Positions 53,073 to 63,600 of a stretch of 64,000 nucleotides of DNA are shown one piece after another (within the stretch, counting starts at the first letter, position 1; every line of letters starts with the position of its first letter). Source of the DNA: Sphingomonas sp. HITSZ_GF (GTDB lineage: Bacteria > Pseudomonadota > Alphaproteobacteria > Sphingomonadales > Sphingomonadaceae); assembly GCF_029543155.1 (NCBI RefSeq), contig NZ_JARQXA010000005.1:434001-498000 (forward strand), written 5' to 3'. Both the position numbers and the translations under genes were made by a program. A model generated the notes under the pieces. That model did no database searches. It saw nothing but the letters and a program-made list of their open reading frames with translations, and was not told the DNA's origin.

Positions 53073-54013
53073 ACCGCATCCTGCTTTCCGCGAGCGCGCT
53101 CGTCGCCGTGCCCGCTCTCGCGCAAACCTCGCCGCCCCAACCGCCTCAGGCCGCCACGGCGAGTCCCAGCTCGCCGCCGGTCGCGACTACCATCGCTCCC
53201 CCGTCGGTAGTGCCTCCCGTGGCGCCCCGTCGCCACAAGCCGTCGCCGGCCGAGCTTCGGGTTCGCACGGCGAATGCGAAGGCGACCCAGGAGCCCGCGA
53301 CCCCGGCCTTCGTCAACGCCGTGCAGGTTTATCCCTATAGCGAAGGCGTGCTGTACCGGCTGCTCGCCGCGCCCGAGCGGGTCAGCGACATCGCCCTGCA
53401 ACCCGGCGAGGCGATCGTCTCGGTGGCGGCGGGCGACACCGCCCGCTGGACGGTCGGCGACACGACTAGCGGTGCCGGCGAGAGCAGGCGCGTCCATATC
53501 CTCGTCAAGCCATTCGCCACCGGGCTCTCGACCAACCTCGTCATCACCACCGACCGGCGTGCCTATCATCTGCAGCTCGACAGCACGCCGGCCACCGCCA
53601 TGGCCGCCTTGTCCTGGACCTACCCGCAGGACGAGATGATCGCGATCCGCCGCCAGCAGGCGGCGGCGGAGGCGGCAAGGCCGGTTGCGGCGGGTCTCGC
53701 CGTCGAGCGGCTCGACTTCGGCTATGTCGTGGCCGGCGACAGACCGGCCTGGCGGCCGTTGCGCGCGTTCGACGACGGGCGGCAGACGTTTGTCGAGTTC
53801 CCGGCAAGCGTCGGTGTCGGGGAGGCGCCGCCGCTGTTCGTCATCGGTGACCGGGGTGAAGCCCAACTCGTCAACTACCGTATGAGCGGCCGCTTTTATG
53901 TGGTCGATCGGCTGTTCGACACGGCCGAGCTCCGCCTGGGGACGAAGAAGCAGGTGGTAGTGCGCATCAGCCGTACTGGCATCGACCGTCGCCGGCAGCG
54001 GAGGACGTCATGA
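53069..54013 (+). CDS. trbG: TrbG
   Basis: VirB9-type protein of 314 residues with signal peptide (LLSASALVAVPALAQ), a Pro/Ala-rich linker and the VirB9 domain (VYPYSEGVLYRLLAAPERVSDIALQPGEAIVSVAAGDTARW). Forms the outer-membrane core with TrbI. Overlaps both neighbours by 4 bases. Confidence 0.95.
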   Translation: MNRILLSASALVAVPALAQTSPPQPPQAATASPSSPPVATTIAPPSVVPPVAPRRHKPSPAELRVRTANAKATQEPATPAFVNAVQVYPYSEGVLYRLLAAPERVSDIALQPGEAIVSVAAGDTARWTVGDTTSGAGESRRVHILVKPFATGLSTNLVITTDRRAYHLQLDSTPATAMAALSWTYPQDEMIAIRRQQAAAEAARPVAAGLAVERLDFGYVVAGDRPAWRPLRAFDDGRQTFVEFPASVGVGEAPPLFVIGDRGEAQLVNYRMSGRFYVVDRLFDTAELRLGTKKQVVVRISRTGIDRRRQRRTS

Positions 54014-55233
54014 GCGAGACTGTTCCCACTATGGCAGCCTCGCCCAAACTCGATCCCGAGACGCTGGTGCTGCGCGGCCGCCCGAACCGGATCATCCGCT
54101 TTCGTCGCGGCGCGATCATCGCGATCGCGGCGGTGGGATCGACGGCGATCGTCGGGGTCACCTGGGTCGCGCTCAAGCCCGCGACTTTCCGGATCGTCGC
54201 CGGCGCCGAGGACCAGAAGGACATCGCCAACCATGCGCCCGACGACGCCCTCGCCGGCGCGCCGAAAAGCTATGGTGACGTACCCAGGCTCGGGCCGCCG
54301 CTCCCCGGCGATCTCGGGCGTCCGATCCTGCGCCGGCAGGAAGCGCTCGGTGGATTGCCGCCTGCGGGTTCCTCGGACCAGGCTGCGCAGGCGGCCGAAG
54401 CCGAGCGACAGCGACTTCTCGCCGAACGCAAGGCGGCCCGCGAATCCGGTATCATGATGCAGCTCGGCGCCTCCGTACACGCGGCGAATGCGGCTCCGCC
54501 CGCCTCTGCGCCGTCCGCCGTTCCGGCACGGGAGGCGCCATCGGCGACGATCGCGGTCGATCCGGTGCGGGATCCGGGCAACCAGCAACGCAAGGCCGAC
54601 TTCCTCGCCGGCAAGGACGAGGCCGGCGACATCAACCCGCACGCATTGGTGGCACAGGTCTCGCCGTACACGCTGAGCGCCGGCAGCATCATCGCCGCCA
54701 GCTTGATCACCGGTCTCAACTCGGACCTGCCCGGCCTCGTCATCGCGCAGGTGACCGAGAACGCTTATGACAGCGCCACCGGCCACATCCTGCTGGTTCC
54801 ACAGGGTGCCCGGCTGATCGGAAGCTACGACAGCGTCGTGGCCTATGGCCAAAACCGGGCTCTGGTCGTCTGGCAGCGCATCGTCCTGCCGAACGGCAGC
54901 TCGATCCGGATCGACAATGTGCCGGCGACCGACATGGCCGGCTATGCCGGCCTTGCCGACAAGGTCGATGTTCACACCTGGCGGCTGCTCAAGGGCATCG
55001 GTCTGGCGACGCTGCTGGGCGTAGGCACCGAGTTGAGCCTGGGCGACAGCGAGAGCGACCTCGTCCGCGCGATCCGCGAATCCGCCCAGCAAGGCGCGTC
55101 GCGCGCCGGCGACCAGATCGTCATGAAGAACCTCAACATCCAGCCGACCATCAAGGTGCGGCCCGGCTGGCCACTCCGCGTCGTGGTGCACAAGGACATC
55201 GTCCTCGCGCCATGGCCCGGCCAGGAGCAATAA
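54010..55233 (+). CDS. trbI: TrbI
   Basis: VirB10-type protein of 407 residues: N-terminal membrane helix (GAIIAIAAVGSTAIVGVTWV), Pro-rich periplasmic part, then the conserved C-terminal domain (LSAGSIIAASLITGLNSDLPGLVIAQVTENAYDSATG, LIGSYDS, WPLRVVVHKDIVLAPW). Spans the envelope; last trb gene. Confidence 0.96.
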   Translation: MSETVPTMAASPKLDPETLVLRGRPNRIIRFRRGAIIAIAAVGSTAIVGVTWVALKPATFRIVAGAEDQKDIANHAPDDALAGAPKSYGDVPRLGPPLPGDLGRPILRRQEALGGLPPAGSSDQAAQAAEAERQRLLAERKAARESGIMMQLGASVHAANAAPPASAPSAVPAREAPSATIAVDPVRDPGNQQRKADFLAGKDEAGDINPHALVAQVSPYTLSAGSIIAASLITGLNSDLPGLVIAQVTENAYDSATGHILLVPQGARLIGSYDSVVAYGQNRALVVWQRIVLPNGSSIRIDNVPATDMAGYAGLADKVDVHTWRLLKGIGLATLLGVGTELSLGDSESDLVRAIRESAQQGASRAGDQIVMKNLNIQPTIKVRPGWPLRVVVHKDIVLAPWPGQEQ

Positions 55234-55234
55234 C

Positions 55235-55447
55235 ATGCCTGACATCAAGCTCGCTCAGCTGCGCGACCGCACGCCGGTCAAGCTCGGCATCTCGGTTATG
55301 CCCGACCTGAACCAGGCCCTCAATGACTATGCCGCATTCTATGCGCAAGCATACGGCCGGGAAGAGCCGGTCGTGGACCTCATCCCGGCGATGCTCACGG
55401 CGTTCCTCGAGAGCGACCGGGCCTTCAGCAAGACGAGGGCGAAATGA
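55235..55447 (+). CDS. DUF2274 protein
   Basis: Protein of 70 residues (IKLAQLRDRTPVKLGISVMPDLNQALNDYAAFYAQAYG, DLIPAMLTAFLESDRAF). A standard companion immediately after trbI in this ICE family; ribbon-helix-helix-like in character. Function unknown. Confidence 0.9.
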   Translation: MPDIKLAQLRDRTPVKLGISVMPDLNQALNDYAAFYAQAYGREEPVVDLIPAMLTAFLESDRAFSKTRAK

Positions 55448-55644
55448 GCGCCGGCATCTTCCACACCGATCCCGACGCGCTAGAGCCGATCGCCGTGCGG
55501 ATCTCCACCGCGGTGAAGCTGACCGGCATCTGCCGCTCGACGATCTACGAGCTCATCGGCGACGGGACGATCGAGACGGTGAAGATCGGCCGATCGACCT
55601 TCATCCTCTATCCGAGCCTCAAGCGCTTGTTCGAGCGGAGCTGA
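55444..55644 (+). CDS. Small excisionase/AlpA-type HTH protein
   Basis: Protein of 66 residues with a MerR/excisionase helix-turn-helix (RISTAVKLTGICRSTIYELIGDGTIETVKIGRSTFILYPSLKRLF). Overlaps DUF2274 by 4 bases. Could be a second directionality factor or a regulator of the trb operon. Confidence 0.85.
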   Translation: MSAGIFHTDPDALEPIAVRISTAVKLTGICRSTIYELIGDGTIETVKIGRSTFILYPSLKRLFERS

Positions 55645-55723
55645 GCGCTGACGTTCTTGCCCTAAGTTGGCGGCCCGCTAGGAAGGTCGCGCCGCCAACT
55701 TGAGTCCTCGATCCGGCGAGCGC

Positions 55724-56746
55724 TTACTCGCTCCTTGCCGGCAGCGCAGCTTCCGCGTCGATAAGCTTCTCGTGCTGCAGTTCAGCCCAGAAATCCGCCG
55801 GGATCTTTGCCTGCATCGAGTTCCAGTCTTCCGAGATCTGGGTCGCGCTGCGTGCGCCGACGACCAGCGAAACCGCTTCCGTTGCTGCCGCAGAGAATTG
55901 CAGCGCCGCAGTGCGCAGGTCGACGCCGTGACGCTCCGCGACCGCGCGCAGCTGCTCGCGCTTGGCGATCACCTCCGCCGGGATGACGAAATTCTCCTTG
56001 CCGTAATTGTAACGCGCGCTCCCGGATAGGAACCCGGCGTTGAGTGACGAGCCGATCACCAGCGAGACGTTCTTCGCGCGCACCGCGGGGAAAACCTCAC
56101 GCACCGCATTCTCATGGTCGATGAGCGAGTATTGACGAGCACACAGGCAGACGTCGGGATCGGAATCCTCGATCACCCTGAGAATCGCGTAGGGCGTGTT
56201 CACGCCGACGCCCCAGCCGCGGATGATCCCTTCGTCCCGCATCTTCGAGAGTTCCGGGAACGCGCCCTTGCGCGCGATCTCGTACTGCTCCTCCCAGCCG
56301 TTCGGGAAGTAGACGAAGTCGGGCGAAAGGTCGTGCACAAAGGCGACGTCGAGATGCGACACGCCGAGCCGTTGCAGGCTGTCCTCGATCGAGCGGCGCA
56401 CGCCGTCTGCCGTATAGTCGAATATGATATCGTTCGGAGAATCCGACAGCGGGAAATAGTCGGCGTGCCGGTTTTCCCGGGAAGCCTTGAACAACTTTCC
56501 GACCTTGGAGGACAGGACGAAGTCGTCACGATTTTTGTTGTGAAGGAAGTGACCGAACCGCCGCTCGGAGAGACCAAAGCCATACCAAGGCGCGACATCA
56601 TAGTAGCGCACGCCGAGACCCCACGCCGCTTCCAGCGTCTCCGCGGCTTCCCGGTCGCTGTGCTTGTTGAACTCGTTGCCGAGCGGCACGCCGCCGAGGC
56701 CGAAGGAAAATTCCGGCGCGAAGATCTTCTGGGCGCGGTTGGGCAT
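55724..56746 (-). CDS. Aldo/keto reductase
   Basis: NAD(P)H-dependent oxidoreductase of 340 residues. AKR signatures: GVRYYDVAPWYGFGLSERRFG (catalytic Asp and Tyr), SSKVGKLF (Lys), LDVAFVHDLS (His) and the C-terminal VVGARSATQISEDWNSM cofactor motif. Resembles D-threo-aldose 1-dehydrogenase/pyridoxal-type AKRs. It is metabolic cargo between the transfer genes and the integrase; substrate unknown. Confidence 0.9.
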   Translation of the reverse strand: MPNRAQKIFAPEFSFGLGGVPLGNEFNKHSDREAAETLEAAWGLGVRYYDVAPWYGFGLSERRFGHFLHNKNRDDFVLSSKVGKLFKASRENRHADYFPLSDSPNDIIFDYTADGVRRSIEDSLQRLGVSHLDVAFVHDLSPDFVYFPNGWEEQYEIARKGAFPELSKMRDEGIIRGWGVGVNTPYAILRVIEDSDPDVCLCARQYSLIDHENAVREVFPAVRAKNVSLVIGSSLNAGFLSGSARYNYGKENFVIPAEVIAKREQLRAVAERHGVDLRTAALQFSAAATEAVSLVVGARSATQISEDWNSMQAKIPADFWAELQHEKLIDAEAALPARSE

Positions 56747-56904
56747 GCTCGATTGTCCTCGATGAGCGCGGACGGGCGGATTGCCTGTCGCTTCGATCAA
56801 GGCGCCAACGTCCGGCTTTCACATCGGTTCGACCGGCGAGGCGGCAGCCGGAGGCGAAATCGCGCCCGCACGGGCCAGCGACCGACCGTCTCCGCCCCTG
56901 GGAT

Positions 56905-58170
56905 CTAGCGCGCGCGAGCACCGCGGCGGCCGAAGTCCACCGTGACCACCTTGCCATCACCTGCAACCTTGTCGCTGCCGTCGCCTCCGCCACGGAGCTG
57001 GTCGAGATAATCCGACCAGTGCTGCATCATCCGCACACGCTCTTCCCAATACTGGCCGCGAGCGTAGGCGCGGCGCACGCCATTGTTCTCCATGTGCGCG
57101 AGCTGCCGTTCGATGGCGTCGGGGTTCCATAGGCCCATCTCGTTGAGCAGCGTCGCCGCCATGGCGCGAAAGCCATGCGCGGTCATCTGATCTCCGCTGT
57201 AACCCATACGCCGGAGCGCGAACGTGACGGTGTTCTCCGACATGGGACGCTTCCAAGTATGGAGTGCCGGGAAAACATAAGGGCTATGGCCGGTCAGTGG
57301 ACGTATCTCGTCGAGCAGGTCGAGTACCTGCCGCGACAGTGGCACCTGGTGTGGCCAGCGCATCTTCATCTTCTCCGCCGGGATCGACCACACCGCGCGC
57401 TCCAGGTCGAATTCGTTCCATTCGGCCCGGCGAAGTTCGCCTGGGCGCACGAAGACGTGCGGCGTCATCCGAAGCGCGAACCTCGTGATCGCGCTTCCCG
57501 CGCTATCGTCGATGTCGCGCAGGAGTTGCCCGACTTCCTTGGGCCGGGTGATCGCCGCGAAGTGCTTGGTCTTGGGAACGATGATCGCGCCGCGCAGGTC
57601 GCGGGCGACATCGACCTTCGCCCGCCCGGTGGCGATGCCATATCTGAAGACCCGGCTGATCACGCTGCGCATGCGGCGCGCGCTTTCGTAGCGGCCGGTC
57701 GCTTCGATCTTTCGCAGCACGGCGAGCACCTCCTGCACCTCGATCTCGTGGAGCGGGAGATGGCCGAGGAACGGATAGACCTTCTCCAGCAGCCAACGGA
57801 CCTTGCTAAGCGTAACCTCGGCCCGCTCTTCGCGGGTGATCTTCACGAACCACTCCTCGGCGACGCCCTTGAAGGTGACGTTCGCATCAATCTGGGCGCG
57901 AAGCTTCCGGCGCTTCTTCTCGACCATCGGATCGATACCGTCGGCGACCATCCTGCGCGCGGAATCGCGCTTGTCGCGTGCCTGGGCGAGGCTGACTTCC
58001 GGCCAGACGCCGAGTGCGAGGGTCTTCTGCTTGTCGAGAAATCGATAGCGAAGGCGCCAGTATTTGGCGCCGTTGGGCATCACCAGAAGGAAGAGGGATC
58101 GCTCGTCGCTGAGCTTGTAGGGCGTTGCCCGGGGCTGCGCATTCCTGATCGCGAGTGCGGTAAGAGCCAT
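56905..58170 (-). CDS. int: P4-type tyrosine recombinase (ICE integrase)
   Basis: Integrase of 421 residues. N-terminal DUF4102 arm-binding domain (MALTALAIRNAQPRATPYKLSDERSLFLLVMPNGAKYWRLRYRF), core-binding domain, and the catalytic domain with Arg in FVRPGELRRAEW, HGFRAMAATLLNE (His-x-x-Arg), QLAHMENNGVRRAY (second His) and nucleophile Tyr in RAYARGQYWEER. Starts 166 bases from the 3' end of tRNA-Leu, the normal arrangement for tRNA-integrated elements. Confidence 0.95.
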   Translation of the reverse strand: MALTALAIRNAQPRATPYKLSDERSLFLLVMPNGAKYWRLRYRFLDKQKTLALGVWPEVSLAQARDKRDSARRMVADGIDPMVEKKRRKLRAQIDANVTFKGVAEEWFVKITREERAEVTLSKVRWLLEKVYPFLGHLPLHEIEVQEVLAVLRKIEATGRYESARRMRSVISRVFRYGIATGRAKVDVARDLRGAIIVPKTKHFAAITRPKEVGQLLRDIDDSAGSAITRFALRMTPHVFVRPGELRRAEWNEFDLERAVWSIPAEKMKMRWPHQVPLSRQVLDLLDEIRPLTGHSPYVFPALHTWKRPMSENTVTFALRRMGYSGDQMTAHGFRAMAATLLNEMGLWNPDAIERQLAHMENNGVRRAYARGQYWEERVRMMQHWSDYLDQLRGGGDGSDKVAGDGKVVTVDFGRRGARAR

Positions 58171-58335
58171 GGTGGTATCTCCGTCCGAAAACGGGCGAAT
58201 TCGCTGCCGATTTATGCCACCAAAACTGGTGGTATGTCGGCGGACCCGCCCAAATCTCGTCGGAAAGATATTTGGAAAAAGGCTTTTAACCCAGCCACTT
58301 ACGCGACGCTGATGGACGTCAATGGACCGGGAAAA

Positions 58336-58422
58336 TGGTGCCCAGAAGAGGACTCGAACCTCCACGCCCTTGCGAGCGCCAGCACCTGAAGCTGGTGCGT
58401 CTACCAATTCCGCCATCTGGGC
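58336..58422 (-). tRNA. tRNA-Leu(CAG), attB of the ICE
   Basis: An 87-nt cloverleaf with encoded CCA. Acceptor arms GCCCAGA and TCTGGGC, D-loop GGTAGACGC, anticodon stem CCAGC/GCTGG with loop TTCAGGT (anticodon CAG), long variable arm with CGCTCGCAAGGGCG, and TTCGAGTCC in the T-loop, all as expected for a class II leucine tRNA. The 3' end faces the integrase, so this is the likely attachment site. Confidence 0.95.
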
Positions 58423-58877
58423 ACGGGGTAGGCGAGCGCCTCTACGGGGGACGTCCTGCGCTGTCAACCGCCCCGAAAACAAATTGCCGATCAATTTTTT
58501 GCACCCCGTCAGCCACGTCATTTCACCTGGCCCGGCGGGAACTGCGCCGGGGAAATGCGCCGCGCCGATAAGCCCGAGGCGTGGACGCGCACAGGCACGC
58601 TGACCGGCCGGGCAAGCGCGGCGGCGGGGCGCGGCCATGTGCCCTCCGCGAGGCTTCGCGATCGCAACCACGCTGCGCAGCAACAAACCGGGCAAAGCTA
58701 CTGATCCAGATGCTTGCGCCTGGTTGCTGAGAAAATAACCATGGTCAAACTTGCGCGAAGACAAACAGAATTTTGCGTCGCAGCAATGCTTCGGACATCA
58801 AATTGCCCGATGAGCGAACAGCTTCGCAATTGCTGAAGTTTCAGCTTCCGAGGCGTGAAAGATCATCGGGGGGTGAA
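58423..58877. other. Intergenic between tRNA-Leu and two-partner secretion genes
   Basis: About 455 bases, partly AT-rich. It should hold the tRNA promoter (minus strand) and the promoter of the transporter gene (plus strand). I could not assign boxes. An in-frame extension of the transporter gene back to 58773 lacks a ribosome site. Confidence 0.45.
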
Positions 58878-60647
58878 ATGGAATTTGTCGGCAAAACGAA
58901 GTTGCGCGCCCAAAGCGGGAGCATCGGCCGGCAAATTTCGAGGAACCGGCGTGTCGCGCTGCTGCTCGGCTGTGCTGCAATCGCCGCCACCGCCTCACCT
59001 GCCGCGGCGCAGACCGTGCCCGACGCCGGCAGCCTGCAGCGCGAGCTGCGCCAGGGCCTGCCCGGCGGCACGCCCCGCTCCGCCTCGCCGCCGCCCGCAT
59101 CGACGCGGGACGTCGCGGCGCCCACCGGCGACACCGTGCAGGTCGATCGCTTCGTGATCGAGGGGGCGACGCTGGTCCCGCTGCCCGAACTCGAGGCCGC
59201 GACCCGCGGCTATATCGGTCGGCCGCTCGATCTGCAGGGGCTCCAGGCCGCCGCCCAGGCAGTGGCCGATGTCTATCGCCGCCACGGCTATTTCGCGCGC
59301 ACACTGCTGCCGCCCCAGGATGCCAGCGCCGGCACCGTCCGCATCCAGGTCGTCGAAGGACGCTTCGGCCAGATCCTGCTCGACAACCAGGCAAAGCGCG
59401 CGGACCCCGCTTTCGTGTCGCGCGTCGTCGGCGGGCGGCTGGCGGCGGGGCAGCCCTATTCGGCCGACGCACTCGAGCGCGGCATCCTGCTCGCCAACGA
59501 CCTGCCGGGCATCCGCGCCGACGGCGTGCTCAAGGCCGGCAGCGCGCCCGGCACCAGCGACCTGGCGCTCACCGTGCGCGACGCGCCGCTGGTCAGCGGC
59601 AGCATCGGGGCGGACAATGGCGGCGTGGAGACCACCGGCCGCTATCGCGGCATCGCCACGCTCGCGTTCAACGACCTGACCGGCACCGGCGACCAGCTCA
59701 CCCTGCTCGGGCTGGGATCGGAGCGGCTCGGCTATGGCCAGATCGGCTACAGCCTGGCGATCGGCAGCGGCGGCTGGCGCGCCGGCGTCTATACCAGCTA
59801 TCTGCGCTACACGCTGGGCGGTGACTTCGCGGCGCTCGACGGACGCGGCAATGCCGATACCCAGGGCGTTGAGCTGACCTATCCGATCCTGCGCACCAGC
59901 GCGGCGACGGCGCGCTTCCGCATCGCCTATGAGCATGGCCATTATCACGACGAGCTGTTCGGCGCGGTCGCGCACAACAAGCAGGTCCACCGCGTCGCGC
60001 TGTCGCTGAGCGGCGATGCCGGCGACGGCCTGGGCGGCGGTGGGCGCACCCGGTACGACGTTGCGATGACGCTGGGCACGATCGACCTGTCGGGCGCGGC
60101 GCTCGACAGGCTCTACGATCAGCTCACCGCCCGGGTGAACGGCGCCTATGGCAAGCTCGCCGCCGAGCTGATCCGCGACCAGCGGCTCGGCGCGCCGGCG
60201 TTCCTGCGCGTCCGCGTCGCCAGCCAGCTGTCGCTCGCCAATCTCGATTCGAGCGAGCAGTTCGCACTCGGCGGCCCGTACGGCGTGCGCGCCTATCCGG
60301 TGAACGAAGCACTGGGCGATCGCGGCGTCGTCGCCAATGTCGAGCTGCACCTGCCGGTGAACGGCGGCGCGCTGGGCGGCATCGACTTCTACGGCTTCGT
60401 CGATGGCGGCATCACCCAGCGGCATGCCGATCCCTGGCTGGGCTGGGGCGGGCCGGGCGACAAGAACAGCTACGGCATCGCCGGTGCGGGTGCCGGTGTA
60501 TCCTATCCGCTGCCCGGCGGCATCACCGTCAGCGGCGTGATCGCCGCGCCGATCGGCGCCAATCCGGGCGGCCCCGACGATCGCCACAACCAGGATGGCA
60601 GCCGCCGCCGCGCCCGCGGCTGGTTCACTGTCTCCAAGACCTTCTGA
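58878..60647 (+). CDS. Two-partner secretion transporter (FhaC/ShlB family)
   Basis: Outer-membrane transporter of 589 residues with signal peptide (LLLGCAAIAATASPAAAQ). Residues about 85-170 form POTRA domains (VDRFVIEGATLVPLPELEAATRGYIGRPLDLQ, VADVYRRHGYFARTLLPPQD, VVEGRFGQILL). The C-terminal 16-strand barrel has the VRAYPVNEALGDRG motif of the family and ends in Phe. It would export the adjacent exoprotein across the outer membrane. Confidence 0.93.
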   Translation: MEFVGKTKLRAQSGSIGRQISRNRRVALLLGCAAIAATASPAAAQTVPDAGSLQRELRQGLPGGTPRSASPPPASTRDVAAPTGDTVQVDRFVIEGATLVPLPELEAATRGYIGRPLDLQGLQAAAQAVADVYRRHGYFARTLLPPQDASAGTVRIQVVEGRFGQILLDNQAKRADPAFVSRVVGGRLAAGQPYSADALERGILLANDLPGIRADGVLKAGSAPGTSDLALTVRDAPLVSGSIGADNGGVETTGRYRGIATLAFNDLTGTGDQLTLLGLGSERLGYGQIGYSLAIGSGGWRAGVYTSYLRYTLGGDFAALDGRGNADTQGVELTYPILRTSAATARFRIAYEHGHYHDELFGAVAHNKQVHRVALSLSGDAGDGLGGGGRTRYDVAMTLGTIDLSGAALDRLYDQLTARVNGAYGKLAAELIRDQRLGAPAFLRVRVASQLSLANLDSSEQFALGGPYGVRAYPVNEALGDRGVVANVELHLPVNGGALGGIDFYGFVDGGITQRHADPWLGWGGPGDKNSYGIAGAGAGVSYPLPGGITVSGVIAAPIGANPGGPDDRHNQDGSRRRARGWFTVSKTF

Positions 60648-60661
60648 GCGGAGTTAAGCGC

Positions 60662-63600
60662 ATGATCAGCACCACGGTCCGCCGCCTCTCGCGTCCGAAC
60701 CTCTCGCAGCCGCGCGGCCGCCGCCTCGGCGCGCTTGCCGGCGTCTCGCTGCTCAGCCTCGTGCTGGCGACACCCGCTTGGGCAGGCCCGGACGGCCCCA
60801 CCGGCACTGCGCTGCCGACCGGCGGCCAGGTGGTCGCCGGCGAGGCGACGATCGGCACCAGCGGCGCCGCGATGACGGTCACCCAGTCGACGCGGCGGGG
60901 GATTATCAACTGGCAGGGATTCGATATCGGCAGCGATGCGTCGGTACAATTCGTTCAACCCGACGCCAGTTCGGTCACCCTCAACCGCGTTCTCGGCGGC
61001 AATGGCAGCACGATCGCCGGCAAGCTCTCGGCGAACGGCAAGGTCTATGTCGTCAATCCGAACGGCGTGCTGTTCACGTCGACTGCGCAGGTGGACGTGG
61101 GCGGGCTGGTCGCCGCCGCCGGCGACATCGCCGACAGCGACTTCCTGGCAGGCAAGGACGCCTTCACGATCAGCCCCACCGCTTCGGTGATCAACCAAGG
61201 CAGCCTGACCGCGCGGAACGGCGGCGCAGTGGTGCTGGTCGGCGGCAGCGTGTCGAACCTCGGCACGATCGGTGCCGAACGCGGCGACGTGGTGCTCGCC
61301 TCAGGCAGCAAGGTCACGCTCGACGCCGGCGCCGACGGGCATCTGAAGGTCGAGGTCGATCCCGCGACCAGCCAGGCGCTGGTCCAGAATGGCGGCTTGA
61401 TCGCAGCGGGCGGCGGCCAGGTGCTGCTCACCGCGCAGGGTGCAGGCGCGGCGGTCTCCTCGATCGTCTCGAACATCGGCACGATCGAGGCGCGGACGCT
61501 CTCCAACCAGTCGGGCAAGATCCTGCTCCTCGCCGACATGCAGGGCGGCGTGACGCAGGCCGGCGGCACGCTCGACGCGTCGGCGCCCGATGGCGGCGAT
61601 GGCGGCTTCGTCGAAACCTCCGCGCACATGGTCGGCTTCGGCGACGATCTGCAGGTCCTGACCTCGGCGGCGAACGGCACGACCGGCACTTGGCTGATCG
61701 ATCCGTACGATCTGACCATCTCGGCCAATTCTTCCTATTCCCTGGGGATCAACGTAGTCGGTAACCCCGGATATGTCGGGTCGATCGGTACTACCTCCAA
61801 TCTCAATAATGCCACGCTCTCGGGATGGCTGAATTCAGCCAATATCATCGTTCTGGTCGATGGTGGCGGCGGCGGGCAAGCCGGCAATATCACCGTCAAT
61901 GACGCCGTGACCTGGAGCGCCGCCACCACGCTGACGCTCAACGCCAATAGCTCGACCGGCGGCATCTTCCTCAACGCTGCGATCACCGGTTCGAACGCGA
62001 ACAGCGGCCTTGCGCTCAATGCAGGCGTGGGCGGCATCAACCAGAACGCCAGCGGCGCCATCACCGTCGGCACGCTGACCGCAAACGCCGCGAACGGCGG
62101 TGGCGTTATGCTCCACGTGGCGGACAATCAGGTCACGCGGCTCGGCGCTTCGTCCGCGTCGGGCATCTTCTACTTCGGTAACGGAACGGCGCTGACCGTG
62201 ACCGGCGCGGTTGCCAGCAGCAGCGGCCTTGTCTCCCTCATCGCTGCCGGCGACCTGACGATCAACGCAGCGCTGACCGACACCGCCGTCGGCGCCGGCT
62301 ACACGCTGCAATCCAGCGGCGGCACGCTCACCATCGCCAAGGACGTGACGCTGTCAGGGCAGTCCGCCAGCCTCTACCTGAGCGCGGCAAGCGGCTATGC
62401 GCTTACGGGCGGGGCACGGATATCGCTGCCCGGGAGCGCGGCGAACCTGAGGATCAACGGCAATGCCTATACGCTGATCCACAACGCCACCCAGCTCCAG
62501 GCGATTCCGGCATCCGCCACCGGCTATTATGCGCTCGGCAACGACATCGATGCGTCCGCGACCGCGACCTGGAACAGCGGCGCGGGGTTCGCGACGCTCG
62601 ATAATTTCCAGGGCATTTTCGCCGGCCTCGGCCATGCGATCGATGGGCTGACGGTCAACCGGCCAAACCAGGGCCAGACCGGACTGTTTGGAAGCACGAA
62701 CAACGCCGTACTGCGCGATTTCACGCTTTCCAACGCCACGGTGACAGGCAGCTCCCGGGTAGGGGCGGTGGTGGGCTATGCCGGCGGTACGACGCTGAGC
62801 AATGTCCACGTCACCGGCAGCGTCAGCGCTTTCCAGGAAGCCGGCGGCGTCGTCGGCTGGTTGTTCGACAGCACGCTGAATGGCGTTTCGTCCGCCGCAT
62901 CCGTCGCGATTTCGCAGAACAAGGCCGGCGGCCTGGCGGGCTATGTCTTTTCCACCGCCAGCATAACCAATTCCTACGCCGTCGGCGCGGTTACCGGTAC
63001 GAGCATGGTCGGCGGGCTGATCGGCGACACCGACAACGGCATCACGCTGACGCTCACCAACGTCTATGCCAGCGGCAGGGTCTCCGGGAGTTCGCTGACC
63101 GGCGGGCTCATCGGGCAATGGCGCGGCAGCACCGCCAACATTAGCGGCGCGCTTTGGGATGTGGGCTCCACCGGCGTTTCCACCAGCGCGCTCGGCCTCG
63201 GCTTCGTCCACGGTATCGCCTATAACCAGAACACCTACAGCGGCTTCGGCTTCGACTTCACCAACACCTGGGTGATGCTGCCCGGCGACACGCGCCCGAT
63301 GCTGCGCAACGAAGCGTCGAGCGTGATCTTCACGCCGCATGCGCTGCAGCTGATGTCGCTCAATCTGGCGGGCAGCTATACGCTGGGCGCCGATATCGAC
63401 CTGACCCCCGCCTTCACCTTGAATGGCGGCTATTATGGTGACGTGTGGAATACCACCGGCTTCGCGCCGATCGGCTCGGGCGGCACGCCCTTCACCGGCA
63501 GCCTGAACGGCAACAGCCACAGCATCACCGGGCTGACGATAAGCCGCTCCGGCACCAACTATGTCGGCCTGTTCGGCTATGTGACCGGCGGCACGATCGC

